Positions 19,143-27,559 of a stretch of DNA of 64,000 nucleotides are shown here, piece after piece (positions within the stretch are counted from its first letter, which is position 1; the number at the start of each line of letters is the position of its first letter). The notes beneath the pieces are model-generated. The model searched no databases, had not been told where the DNA came from, and saw only the letters and a list, made by a program, of their open reading frames with translations. The DNA comes from an uncultured Eubacteriales bacterium (lineage in GTDB: Bacteria > Bacillota > Clostridia > Christensenellales > UBA1242). The DNA is taken from positions 62,001-126,000 of the forward strand of contig CARUPR010000001.1 of NCBI GenBank assembly GCA_949077035.1. Reading direction: 5' to 3'. Both the position numbers and the translations under genes were made by a program.

Positions 19143-21680
19143 TTAAGCTTGCGCTAAAATATCTTCTATCATTCCGACAAGTTTGTCAAAATCAATATTT
19201 AATAATGTTTCAATATCCAAATCAGTCACACCCAGCTCTTCAAGAAGTTGTGCATTTTTTGCAATTTCTGCCAAAGTATCGGTATAAGCTTCTTCAAAGC
19301 TTTCTACAAGAGCCTGATAACAACCTTTGAATATTCCCTCTTCTTCCTTGCCATTTAAAGTTCTATAAGCGTTCAACTTCATAGCTTCAAGAAGGTCTGA
19401 AAGAGCCTGACGATTGATATTTTCAATTCCTGCATCCAAATTGCCATTGATTGCAACAAATTTTTTGAGTATGTTGCAGATTTCCTGTGTTTGACTCTCT
19501 TCGCCAGAGAAGCTTACCCCTTGGGTTGAGATGACAATATCTTTATTTGTAAGGGTAGAAAGTTGTGATGCAATATTATTAAACAAACTTTCTTTCAATG
19601 AAGCAGTTGATTTTGCATTTAATACAGGAGCAAATACATTGTCTATATCTTCAGCATCAATATTGTTGATAATCTTTTCAACTTCGCCATTTACAACAAG
19701 TTTTAAATAGCTTTCTTCGCCAACCTTCTTGCTGTTTAAAGTGACAAATACATTTGAAATATATCCCAAATCACTCTTCCATTCATCATAATTTGTAAGA
19801 AGTGAAAGGTCTAACAATTCTGCACTTAAGTTTTCTACAATTTTATCTATAATAAGTTTATTAGTAAATTCTACCTGATAAAGAGGAAGAATTATTTGAC
19901 TTAAAATTTCTTCATTTCCTTCTTTTGAAAGGATATTTGCAACAGCATCCATTATTTCTTCATCTGAAGAGGTGCTGTTTATAACAGTATTATATAAATC
20001 TTCATCTCTTACAATTTCAACAGATTGAGAAACAAATTCAAGAAGTTGTTTATAATTTCTTATTTCAACACAGTTTCCTTGGTTGTCAATGAGAGAATTT
20101 TCTGGTAATTTCAAATTCTTATCATTTAAAAGCTTGTCAACGATAGGTTTTCCTGCCTCTGTTTGAAGCAATTTGTTTTCTCTTACTTTATCAACCATGC
20201 CACCTATCTTAGACAAGATTAAATTTAAATCATAATTTTTTTCTTTATCTAAAAGAATTGCTGGGTCATCAATTACCGCCCCAATATCAACTTCATTTAT
20301 TATGACTGACATATCCTTCAATATCTCTGTAAGTGATGTTGCAATTTCCTTCCAGCCATTCTCGCTTATATCCGCGCTATCAACGCCAATGTTATCAAGT
20401 TCTAATGAAAGCTTATCAATCACCTTTTGAGTTACACTTGAAATGCTGTCTTTGATTAAATTTATTTTAAATACCTTATTTATTCCATCTTCAATTACAG
20501 CAATATTTTTATCAGTTGTCAAAACATTTATAATTGTTTTTTCATCTTTATCTTCAACAGCAACAACATCATTGACTATTCCGCTTTTTCCGATAGTTTT
20601 AAAGGTATTGACCATAGTAAGAATATCATTTCTGAAATAGCTGCCAGTTTGTTGCATTTCAGCCAAACGTTGACCTATATCAATAAATATATCTTCAAAT
20701 TCAAAATTTTCGCCAAAGAAAGAATACTTTTCATAATTTATAATCATGTCAGAAATTGTTGGAGAAACCACATAATTAAACAATTCTGATTTGGTAAATT
20801 CATCAACCGCTTTTACAAGCTTGTCATAGTTTACCTTTGTCCAATCAAGTTTGTTTAAATCTTGATTGCTGAGTTGATAACCAAAATCTGCAATTTGATA
20901 AACCTCTTCAATTTCCTTTCTTACCTTTACCCTTCCGCCATCAACCTTTGCACTTGCATAATAATCAAGCATTGCATTATCAAGGCCAAACAAACTGCTG
21001 CATTTGGTAAGGAAATTGTTTTCTAAACCCTTTATAACAATCACCGCCTGCTCTGGCAATTTATCCAAAATAAGAGAAGAGTTTTTGTCATCTTTGCTGT
21101 TTTGTTGTGTTTCAGTTTGCGCAACAGCAACAAAATTATAATCATTTGCAGTTGTCATTTTATTTGCAAAACCGATAAGTCCTGCAAGAGGCATAAATGC
21201 AATGATGGTGACAATAAATGCTTTTGCCACGCCAACAAGACCACCAAACAACCTTCCACCCTTTGCGCCTTTAAGGAAGGTGAAATTGCATATTTTATAG
21301 ATAATATACATCACAATTTCAATAGCAATTGTCACAAGTATAAACATTATAACATTGCAAAGTGCACCTGGAAGATTTACAACAAGCAATTCAAGGTTTT
21401 TATTTGCACTTATCATCTGCCTTAAATCACCCACAGATAAAATCATTTCAAGCAGGATATTTTGCAAACTAACCTGACTTCCTTCATATTCAACCTCAAT
21501 GCCTAAAATAGCATTTGTAATCAATGGTGTCACAAAGAATGCAACAATGACACCCACAACCGAGAAGATTAGATTTACTGTCGAGCGTTTAAACCCTCTC
21601 CAGAACCCAACAAAAAAGCCGCCTAATAAAATCACCGCAAATAAGAGTGAAACGATAACAGCTATTATAGTAGAACTCAT
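19143..21680 (-). CDS. CvpA-like membrane protein with very long C-terminal region
   Basis: 845 residues. The N-terminal 175 resemble CvpA (colicin V production family): four membrane helices at about 4-25, 34-58, 104-134 and 145-172, with FFVGFWRGFKRSTVNL after the first, like the conserved G-x-x-R-G segment of that family. CvpA proteins are usually 160-200 residues; here about 650 residues of mostly helical, acidic, hydrophilic sequence follow. I recognise no domain in that part. GGAG precedes ATG 21680. As the first gene of the apparent cluster with rsmH, it sits where mraZ is often found, suggesting an envelope or division role, but this is inference. Confidence 0.8.
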   Translation of the reverse strand: MSSTIIAVIVSLLFAVILLGGFFVGFWRGFKRSTVNLIFSVVGVIVAFFVTPLITNAILGIEVEYEGSQVSLQNILLEMILSVGDLRQMISANKNLELLVVNLPGALCNVIMFILVTIAIEIVMYIIYKICNFTFLKGAKGGRLFGGLVGVAKAFIVTIIAFMPLAGLIGFANKMTTANDYNFVAVAQTETQQNSKDDKNSSLILDKLPEQAVIVIKGLENNFLTKCSSLFGLDNAMLDYYASAKVDGGRVKVRKEIEEVYQIADFGYQLSNQDLNKLDWTKVNYDKLVKAVDEFTKSELFNYVVSPTISDMIINYEKYSFFGENFEFEDIFIDIGQRLAEMQQTGSYFRNDILTMVNTFKTIGKSGIVNDVVAVEDKDEKTIINVLTTDKNIAVIEDGINKVFKINLIKDSISSVTQKVIDKLSLELDNIGVDSADISENGWKEIATSLTEILKDMSVIINEVDIGAVIDDPAILLDKEKNYDLNLILSKIGGMVDKVRENKLLQTEAGKPIVDKLLNDKNLKLPENSLIDNQGNCVEIRNYKQLLEFVSQSVEIVRDEDLYNTVINSTSSDEEIMDAVANILSKEGNEEILSQIILPLYQVEFTNKLIIDKIVENLSAELLDLSLLTNYDEWKSDLGYISNVFVTLNSKKVGEESYLKLVVNGEVEKIINNIDAEDIDNVFAPVLNAKSTASLKESLFNNIASQLSTLTNKDIVISTQGVSFSGEESQTQEICNILKKFVAINGNLDAGIENINRQALSDLLEAMKLNAYRTLNGKEEEGIFKGCYQALVESFEEAYTDTLAEIAKNAQLLEELGVTDLDIETLLNIDFDKLVGMIEDILAQA

Positions 21681-21998
21681 TATAAACTCCTTTTAACAAG
21701 ACTATTTTAACATATTTTAAGCCAGCAATCAATCTTTTTCTAAAATATTTTTATAATTATTTTTAGATAAATTCATAATTATTTTTAGACATTTTCAATT
21801 TAGTTTAATCAAAAATCTATAAAAAACTCACTTGAATTTCTGCAAATCCAAATCAAAATGCCGGCAAAAGAGCAATAATATTTTTTTACAAAATAATAGC
21901 AAAAATTTTTTTAATAGCTCTTCAATCTTATTGCTCATGGGTATGTTATAAATAAATAACAAAGGCGTCATTTTTGAAAAATTTGTTGTCAAAAAATG

Positions 21999-22027
21999 TT
22001 GACATTAAAATTAAAAAGTTTTAATAT
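21999..22027 (+). promoter_or_regulatory. Sigma-A promoter of nrdD
   Basis: TTGACA (21999-22004), 17 bp, TAATAT (22022-22027); predicted start near 22034. The stretch 21681-21998 upstream holds no convincing gene, only AT-rich sequence with short direct repeats around ATAATTATTTTTAGA. Confidence 0.8.
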
Positions 22028-22039
22028 ATACACTGAACG

Positions 22040-22086
22040 ACACTAAATGTGCTAATTGCAAAAACTTTACATACAATATATAGTGT
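22040..22086 (+). promoter_or_regulatory. Paired NrdR-box-like operator of nrdDG
   Basis: The downstream box ATACAATATATAGTGT (22071-22086) agrees with the published NrdR consensus acaCwAtATaTwGtgt at all but one position. An upstream box (22040-22055) matches well in its left half (ACACTAAAT) and poorly in the right. The boxes are offset by 31 bp, i.e. about three helical turns, as is typical for NrdR. Both lie downstream of the predicted transcription start, so repression would act as a block to promoter escape or elongation. The nrdR gene is not in the window. Confidence 0.75.
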
Positions 22087-22106
22087 TTTATTAAAAAGGA
22101 GATATT

Positions 22107-24425
22107 ATGGTAAAAAACATCATGAAAAGAGATGGCAGAGTCAAAGAATTTGACGTGTCAAAAATTGAATACGCCATTTCAAAAGCTATGAACGCTGTTG
22201 GAGATAAGGAATTTAAAATTGCTTCAAAGCTTGCAAAACTTGTTGTAGAGGAAATTGACAATCAATTTGATGATGGCAAAATCCCTTCTGTAGAACAGGT
22301 GCAAGATATTGTCGAAAAAGTCTTGATGAAAAAGGGCTATGACGATGTTGCAAAAGCTTATATTATCTATCGTCAAAAACGCAGCCAAGTGCGCGAGCTT
22401 AATTCTTCTCTTATGAAAACTTTTGACAAAATCAACAATAGCGATGCGAAAGACAGTGATTTAAAAAGAGAAAATGCAAATATCGATGGCGATACACCAA
22501 TGGGAGTTATGCTTAAGTTTGGTTCTGAATCTGCCAAAAACTATTTTAATAAGGCAATTATCGACCCAAAACAAGGCAAAGCTCATCAAGAAGGTGACAT
22601 TCACATTCATGACTTTGATTTCTATACTCTGACAGAAACTTGCTGTCAAATTGATGTTGAAAAACTTTTTAAGAGTGGTTTTCATACAGGTCATGGCTTT
22701 GTCAGAGAGCCCAATGATATAAGGACCTATTCTGCCCTTGTTTGCATTGCTATTCAATCAAACCAAAATGACCAACATGGCGGTCAAAGCGTGCCAAACT
22801 TTGATTATGGATGTGCTCCTGGGGTTGCAAAGACATATAAAAAACTATATAGAACAAACTTTATTAAAGCTTACATCTTAAAAGAAGCTGGGAGTTTAAG
22901 CGAAGAAGAAATATTAAACACACTTAAAAATATTGAAAAAGAAAAAGGTCTTTATCCTACCCTTGCCGGCGATAAGGGTTATGACAAAGCTGAAAGACAG
23001 GCTTTTGCAGAAATAAATGATGAAATGTTTGCAAAAATTAAAGATTACGCAACACAAAAAGGTTACAGCGAAACAAATGAAGCAACACATCAAGCTATGG
23101 AAGCGCTTGTCCACAACCTTAACACAATGCATTCTCGTGCCGGCGCTCAAGTGCCATTCTCATCATTAAACTTTGGGACTGACACATCACCAGAAGGCAG
23201 AATGGTTATGATAAACTTCTTAAGAGCTACCGAAGAAGGTTTAGGAAATGGCGAAACTCCAATCTTCCCTATTTCAATATTTAAGGTTAAGGAAGGTGTA
23301 AACTATAATCCTGGCGACCCTAACTATGACATCTTTAAACTTGCTATGAGATGCTCTGCAAAAAGAATGTTTCCAAACTTCTCATTCATTGATGCACCTT
23401 TCAACTTAAAATATTATAAGGAAGGTCAACCAGAAACCGAAGTCGCTTATATGGGCTGCAGAACAAGGGTTATGGCAAACGAATATGACCCTTCAAGAGC
23501 TATCACATATGGAAGAGGCAACCTTTCATTCACATCAATCAACCTTCCAAGAATTGCCATTGAAAGCAAGGGCGATATAAAGAAATTCTATAACCGCCTT
23601 GACGAACTTATGGAGCTTGTGACCGACCAACTTCTTGATAGATTTAAAATTCAACAATCTAAACACGTTTACAACTATCCCTTCCTCATGGGGCAAGGAG
23701 TTTGGATTGACTCAGAAAAATTAAATAGAGATGACAGCATTGCCGAGATATTAAAGCACGGAACACTCACCTATGGTTTTATCGGTCTTGCTGAAGCATT
23801 GGTTGCTCTTACAGGCAAGCATCATGGCGAAAGTGAAAAATCATGGCAGATAGGATATGATATTATCAAACATATGCGTGAATTTGCTGATGAAAAGGCA
23901 AAAAAATACAAGCTCAACTTCTCAGTTATCGCAACACCTGCTGAAGGCTTAAGCGGAAGATTTATCAGAATAGACAAGGAAAAATATGGCAAAATTGAAG
24001 GTGTAACTGATAGAGATTATTACACAAACAGTTTCCATGTGCCAGTTTATTATGACATAACAGCTGAAAGAAAGATTGACCTTGAAGCACCTTTCCATGC
24101 ACTTTGCAATGGCGGTCATATATCATATATAGAACTTGATGGCGATGCTACCGCAAACCTTGATGCTTTTGAAAGAATTGTCAGACACATGAAAGAAAAA
24201 GGCATTGGTTATGGTGCAGTCAACCACCCTATCGACAGAGACCCTGTCTGTGGTTATAATGGAATAATTGGTGACACCTGCCCTAATTGCGGCAGAAGTG
24301 AACAAGATGGAAGAGGCAACTTTGAAAGAATAAGAAGAATTACCGGCTATCTTGTAGGGACTCTTGATAGATTCAACAACGGAAAACGTGCTGAAGAACA
24401 TGACAGAGTAAAACATGGTGTTTAA
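22107..24425 (+). CDS. nrdD: Anaerobic (class III) ribonucleoside-triphosphate reductase
   Basis: 772 residues. It makes dNTPs from NTPs under anaerobic conditions using a glycyl radical. Residues about 1-95 form an ATP-cone allosteric domain (MKRDGRVKEFDVSKIEYAI). HVYNYPFLMGQGVW and the HIHDFDFYTLTETCCQ segment are typical of the catalytic barrel. Near the C-terminus C715, C725 and C728 form the zinc site; the first position of the usual four-Cys set is Asp712 in DPVCGYNG. The radical glycine is G747 in RRITGYLVGT. AAGGAG precedes the ATG. It is followed by nrdG on the same strand; expression is probably repressed by NrdR through the paired box upstream. Confidence 0.97.
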   Translation: MVKNIMKRDGRVKEFDVSKIEYAISKAMNAVGDKEFKIASKLAKLVVEEIDNQFDDGKIPSVEQVQDIVEKVLMKKGYDDVAKAYIIYRQKRSQVRELNSSLMKTFDKINNSDAKDSDLKRENANIDGDTPMGVMLKFGSESAKNYFNKAIIDPKQGKAHQEGDIHIHDFDFYTLTETCCQIDVEKLFKSGFHTGHGFVREPNDIRTYSALVCIAIQSNQNDQHGGQSVPNFDYGCAPGVAKTYKKLYRTNFIKAYILKEAGSLSEEEILNTLKNIEKEKGLYPTLAGDKGYDKAERQAFAEINDEMFAKIKDYATQKGYSETNEATHQAMEALVHNLNTMHSRAGAQVPFSSLNFGTDTSPEGRMVMINFLRATEEGLGNGETPIFPISIFKVKEGVNYNPGDPNYDIFKLAMRCSAKRMFPNFSFIDAPFNLKYYKEGQPETEVAYMGCRTRVMANEYDPSRAITYGRGNLSFTSINLPRIAIESKGDIKKFYNRLDELMELVTDQLLDRFKIQQSKHVYNYPFLMGQGVWIDSEKLNRDDSIAEILKHGTLTYGFIGLAEALVALTGKHHGESEKSWQIGYDIIKHMREFADEKAKKYKLNFSVIATPAEGLSGRFIRIDKEKYGKIEGVTDRDYYTNSFHVPVYYDITAERKIDLEAPFHALCNGGHISYIELDGDATANLDAFERIVRHMKEKGIGYGAVNHPIDRDPVCGYNGIIGDTCPNCGRSEQDGRGNFERIRRITGYLVGTLDRFNNGKRAEEHDRVKHGV

Positions 24426-24470
24426 TGTTTAATAAATGAATTTTTAAAACAAAAAATTTTAAATAAACAA

Positions 24471-24507
24471 ATTAAAACGGGCTTTTAAATTAAGCTCGTT
24501 TTAATTG
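24471..24507 (+). terminator. Hairpin between nrdD and nrdG
   Basis: ATTAAAACGGGCTT, loop TTAAATT, AAGCTCGTTTTAAT, with one G-T pair in the stem. It lacks a clean T-run, so it could be a weak terminator, an attenuator, or an mRNA-stabilising hairpin setting an nrdD:nrdG ratio. The rest of this 259-bp gap is AT-rich without a gene. Confidence 0.55.
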
Positions 24508-24684
24508 CTAATAATTATGCTAAAATTTAGAATATAAAGAAATTTATATAAAAAAATATGAAAAAACGATAAAAAATAGGCTTTTTTATGAAATTTTAAT
24601 TATTTTTCTTTAAATTATCATAAATTTTATATTCAAACACATTCAAAAAAAATATGAATTTTATACTTAGAAAAGAGGTAAAAA

Positions 24685-25197
24685 ATGGCTAGAATAAGAA
24701 TTTCAGGAATTGTAAATGACAGCATTGTGGATGGCCCAGGGCTGCGATATACCATTTTCACACAAGGCTGCCCTCATCATTGTGAAGGCTGTCACAACCC
24801 ACACACCCATTCATATAAAGGTGGAAAGAAAATAAGCTTTAGAAAAATCAAAAAAGATATCCTTTCCAATCCACTGCTTCAAGGTGTTACACTTTCTGGC
24901 GGCGACCCTTTTGTTCAGGCAAAGAATCTTATTCCTGTTGCAAAATTTATCAAAGAACAAGGTTTAGAACTTGCTTGTTATACAGGCTATATGTTTGAAG
25001 TGCTTTCAAGCGGAAAATTGCCATTTGCAAGAGAGCTTCTATCATATATTGATGTGCTTATTGATGGAAAATTTATCTTGGCACAAAAAAGTCTTAACTT
25101 AAAATTTAAAGGTTCAGCCAATCAAAGAACTATTGACGTTCAATCATCATTAAGTCAGGGTAAAATTGTTTTAATGACTGACCCAAGATGGGCATGA
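24685..25197 (+). CDS. nrdG: Anaerobic ribonucleotide reductase activating protein (radical SAM)
   Basis: 170 residues, normal length. It uses SAM and a 4Fe-4S cluster to install the glycyl radical on NrdD. The cluster motif is C29-x3-C33-x2-C36 in TQGCPHHCEGCHNPHTH, followed by TLSGGDPF, which is the SAM-amine contact in this family. A GAGGT SD lies just upstream of the ATG. The gene follows nrdD on the same strand after a 259-bp gap, larger than usual for this pair, so it may have some transcription of its own. Confidence 0.95.
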   Translation: MARIRISGIVNDSIVDGPGLRYTIFTQGCPHHCEGCHNPHTHSYKGGKKISFRKIKKDILSNPLLQGVTLSGGDPFVQAKNLIPVAKFIKEQGLELACYTGYMFEVLSSGKLPFARELLSYIDVLIDGKFILAQKSLNLKFKGSANQRTIDVQSSLSQGKIVLMTDPRWA

Positions 25198-25215
25198 AAT
25201 ACATCATTATAAAAA

Positions 25216-25245
25216 ATGTAATTATTTAAAATGTAATTATTTAAA
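25216..25245. repeat. Two perfect 15-bp tandem units after nrdG
   Basis: ATGTAATTATTTAAA twice without interruption, then a degraded third start. Short AT-rich tandem repeat with no evident role. Confidence 0.5.
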
Positions 25246-25340
25246 ATTTGATTATAAAATATTCATTATTATTAAATATTTAAAAAAACATTAATTAATC
25301 ATTTTTAAAGCAATATTTAATAAAAAAGATAAAAAAACAA

Positions 25341-25376
25341 AAAATATAAGGATTTTTCTTTCCTTATATTTTTATT
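25341..25376. terminator. Bidirectional terminator between nrdG and metG
   Basis: AAAATATAAGGA, loop TTTTTCTT, TCCTTATATTTTTA; A-run on the left and T-run on the right. It serves the two convergent genes. Confidence 0.8.
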
Positions 25377-25430
25377 TTTACTTTAGGTAATTGTTATATA
25401 TTTCAACATAAATCACATTTTATTTAAAAG

Positions 25431-25465
25431 CGCAAGATAGGCATGAATAACATGAGTGCTTTCTT
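25431..25465 (-). repeat. Single copy of the dispersed hairpin repeat overlapping the metG stop
   Basis: Read on the minus strand, this matches the 35-nt unit found in tandem at 13484 with two differences. It begins within the metG stop codon (25466-25464) and continues into the 3' flank. In this copy the middle reads CATG-TTATT-CATG, adding an inner 4-bp stem to the outer AAGATAG/CTATCTT-type stem (one arm has a mismatch here). Confidence 0.85.
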
Positions 25466-27044
25466 ATTCATTTGCAATTTTAAAAAGTTTTTCACTTTCT
25501 GCCGCAACATCAAGGCGAGGGAACAAAATTCCAAGTTCTGCCAAGGTTTTGCCAGTTTCAAGCCCATCAAAATTGTCAATGTTTGCAAACTCTGAAGTTG
25601 GTTCTATACCAAAAGCATTTAAAACCTTTGCACTGCTCTCTGGCATGAAAGCATAGATGAGCTGACTGCCTATTCTGATAGATTCAAGAAGATATCTCAT
25701 GATGGTTTTAAGTCTTGCCTCTCCACCCTCTTCTTTTGCAACAACCCATGGTTGCACTTTTTGAATGTAGGTATTTGCATATGTGAAAATATTCATGATT
25801 GAAGTGATTGCACGAGTAATGTCAAGTTCTTCCATAAGTTTAAGGACAGTTTTTACTTCATTTAAAACACTTGTTTTAAACTCTTCATCATCTGCATTTG
25901 CCGCTGCCGCATCTGTAATTTCAGAAGCGAAATATTTTTTGACCATGCTGAAAGTCCTTGAAACAAGATTTCCGAAATTGTTTGAAAGGTCGGCATTTAT
26001 CCTTGTGAGGAAGGCTTCTGTTGAATAATTGCCATCGCTGCCAAAAGGAATTTCTCTATAAAGGAAATATCTTACAGCATCAGCACTATACATTGGCACA
26101 AGCACTCTAGGGTCTGTGCATTCTTTCACCCCTGCATCCTTACTCTTAGAAAGTTTATCACCACCAAACAAAATCCAACCATGTGCAAAGATACGTTTTG
26201 GCAATGGCAGGTCAAGCGCCATCAAGATTGCAGGCCAAATTATTGAATGGAAGCGGACAATTTCCTTTCCAATCACATGGACATCTGCAGGCCAGAATTT
26301 TTTATAATTGCTTTCATCTTCACTTAAAAACCCGAGTGCTGTAATATAGTTTGAAAGAGCATCAATCCAAACATAGATGGTATGGTCTGTATCAAACTCT
26401 ACAGGCACACCCCATTTCACAGACGTTCTTGAAACGCAAAGGTCATTAAGTCCTGGCTTAATAAAGTTGTTGACCATCTCATTTACACGACTTATAGGTT
26501 GAAGAAACTCTGGATTTGATTTATAAAGGTCGATTAATTTATCACCAAACTCAGAAAGTTTGAAAAAGTAAGCTTCTTCCTCTTGAAATTTCACCTCTCT
26601 TCCACAATCAGGGCATTTTCCGTCAGCAAGTTGACTTTCTGTCCAAAAAGATTCGCAAGGTGTGCAATACCAGCCTTTGTAAGAGCCTTTATAGATATAA
26701 CCTTTTTCATAAAGCTGAGTGAATATTTTTTGAACTGCCTTTTCATGATAATCATCAGTTGTTCTGATAAACTTGTCATATTCAATATCCAAAAGTTTCC
26801 AAAGTGCTTTTGTATCTGCAACTATCTCGTCAAGATATTCCTTTTCACTTTTGCCAACTTTGGCAGCAGATTGTGTTATCTTTTGACCATGCTCATCAGT
26901 CCCTGTGAGATAGAATACATCTTTGCCAAGTTTTTTATTAAATCTTGCAATGGCATCACAAACAATGGTTGTATAAGAATTGCCCAAAGTCAATTTATTG
27001 CTTGGATAATATATAGGTGTGGTAATATAAAATTTATCTTTCAT
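25464..27044 (-). CDS. metG: Methionyl-tRNA synthetase (without C-terminal tRNA-binding domain)
   Basis: 526 residues. It charges tRNA-Met and initiator tRNA. The class I signature HIGH appears as TLGN (19-22) in PIYYPSNKLTLGNSYTT, and KMSKS as KLSKS (297-301). The zinc knuckle is C127-x2-C130 ... C144-x2-C147. A helical anticodon-binding domain fills the C-terminal third. The C-terminal EMAPII/Trbp111-like domain carried by the roughly 660-residue B. subtilis enzyme is missing; many MetG proteins lack it. A perfect AGGAGG precedes the ATG. It is transcribed from the TTGACA-17-TATCAT promoter at 27080-27108. Its stop codon overlaps one copy of the dispersed hairpin repeat. Confidence 0.96.
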   Translation of the reverse strand: MKDKFYITTPIYYPSNKLTLGNSYTTIVCDAIARFNKKLGKDVFYLTGTDEHGQKITQSAAKVGKSEKEYLDEIVADTKALWKLLDIEYDKFIRTTDDYHEKAVQKIFTQLYEKGYIYKGSYKGWYCTPCESFWTESQLADGKCPDCGREVKFQEEEAYFFKLSEFGDKLIDLYKSNPEFLQPISRVNEMVNNFIKPGLNDLCVSRTSVKWGVPVEFDTDHTIYVWIDALSNYITALGFLSEDESNYKKFWPADVHVIGKEIVRFHSIIWPAILMALDLPLPKRIFAHGWILFGGDKLSKSKDAGVKECTDPRVLVPMYSADAVRYFLYREIPFGSDGNYSTEAFLTRINADLSNNFGNLVSRTFSMVKKYFASEITDAAAANADDEEFKTSVLNEVKTVLKLMEELDITRAITSIMNIFTYANTYIQKVQPWVVAKEEGGEARLKTIMRYLLESIRIGSQLIYAFMPESSAKVLNAFGIEPTSEFANIDNFDGLETGKTLAELGILFPRLDVAAESEKLFKIANE

Positions 27045-27079
27045 TAAGTCCTCCTAAAAAGCTTATTTTTTATAAATGA

Positions 27080-27108
27080 ATGATATCATTTTTATATTTT
27101 CTTGTCAA
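27080..27108 (-). promoter_or_regulatory. Sigma-A promoter of metG
   Basis: On the minus strand TTGACA (27108-27103), 17 bp, TATCAT (27085-27080). The leader before the ATG is about 30 nt, so no T-box or other riboswitch fits, in contrast to glyS. Confidence 0.75.
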
Positions 27109-27231
27109 GTAAAAACACTCTATTTATTGACTTGGCAAACTCAACATTATTCAACTATAATCGTCAAATTTTGACTTAATCTTAAAATCTTATTTTTGTA
27201 AATTCTTCTCAAGAATGTTAAACTATTTTTA

Positions 27232-27459
27232 ATGAAAAATCGTCTTTTATTTATTGCTGGTCTGGCTTTTATCATTTTTATAATATGGGCAACAACCATG
27301 CTGGGTATAAAATATACTAAGAAAATCACTGACAACAAAAATTCGGTGATATTTTTGCAAGCAAATTTTGTTAAAAATGAAAAAGAACCATTCATTTTGA
27401 ATAATCATTTCAATAAACCTATCTCAATTTATCTGCAAGAAAACAATTTTAATATTTAA
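27232..27459 (+). CDS. Possible small membrane protein, 75 aa
   Basis: MKNRLLFIAGLAFIIFIIWA begins a basic-then-hydrophobic N-terminus that could be a membrane helix or signal anchor (about 5-27), followed by a polar Asn/Lys-rich tail. There is no SD. TTGTAA (27196-27201), 17 bp and TAAACT (27219-27224) end 7 nt before the ATG, so a leaderless transcript is possible. It lies in the gap between the divergent metG and the metallo-hydrolase. No family is recognised, and a chance ORF cannot be excluded. Confidence 0.35.
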   Translation: MKNRLLFIAGLAFIIFIIWATTMLGIKYTKKITDNKNSVIFLQANFVKNEKEPFILNNHFNKPISIYLQENNFNI

Positions 27460-27524
27460 AGATAATATTTTTTAAACAAAACAAAAAAAGCGCACCATGA
27501 ACTAACTGATAATTCAATTTATTA

Positions 27525-27554
27525 TTGCATAATTTGTTGAAACATGATATAATT
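27525..27554 (+). promoter_or_regulatory. Promoter placing the metallo-hydrolase ATG at the transcription start
   Basis: TTGCAT (27525-27530), 18 bp, TATAAT (27549-27554). The ATG at 27560 begins 5 nt after the -10 hexamer, which is where transcription would start. No SD exists between them. Confidence 0.6.
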
Positions 27555-27559
27555 TGTTT

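Noticed and set aside
26583..27047. 154-codon open frame antisense to metG
   Set aside because: Lies inside metG on the other strand and runs to its start codon; no independent signals.
27147..27395. 82-codon frame opposite the small membrane ORF
   Set aside because: Antisense to the more plausible plus-strand ORF, no SD, and its hydrophobic run is the complement of the other one.
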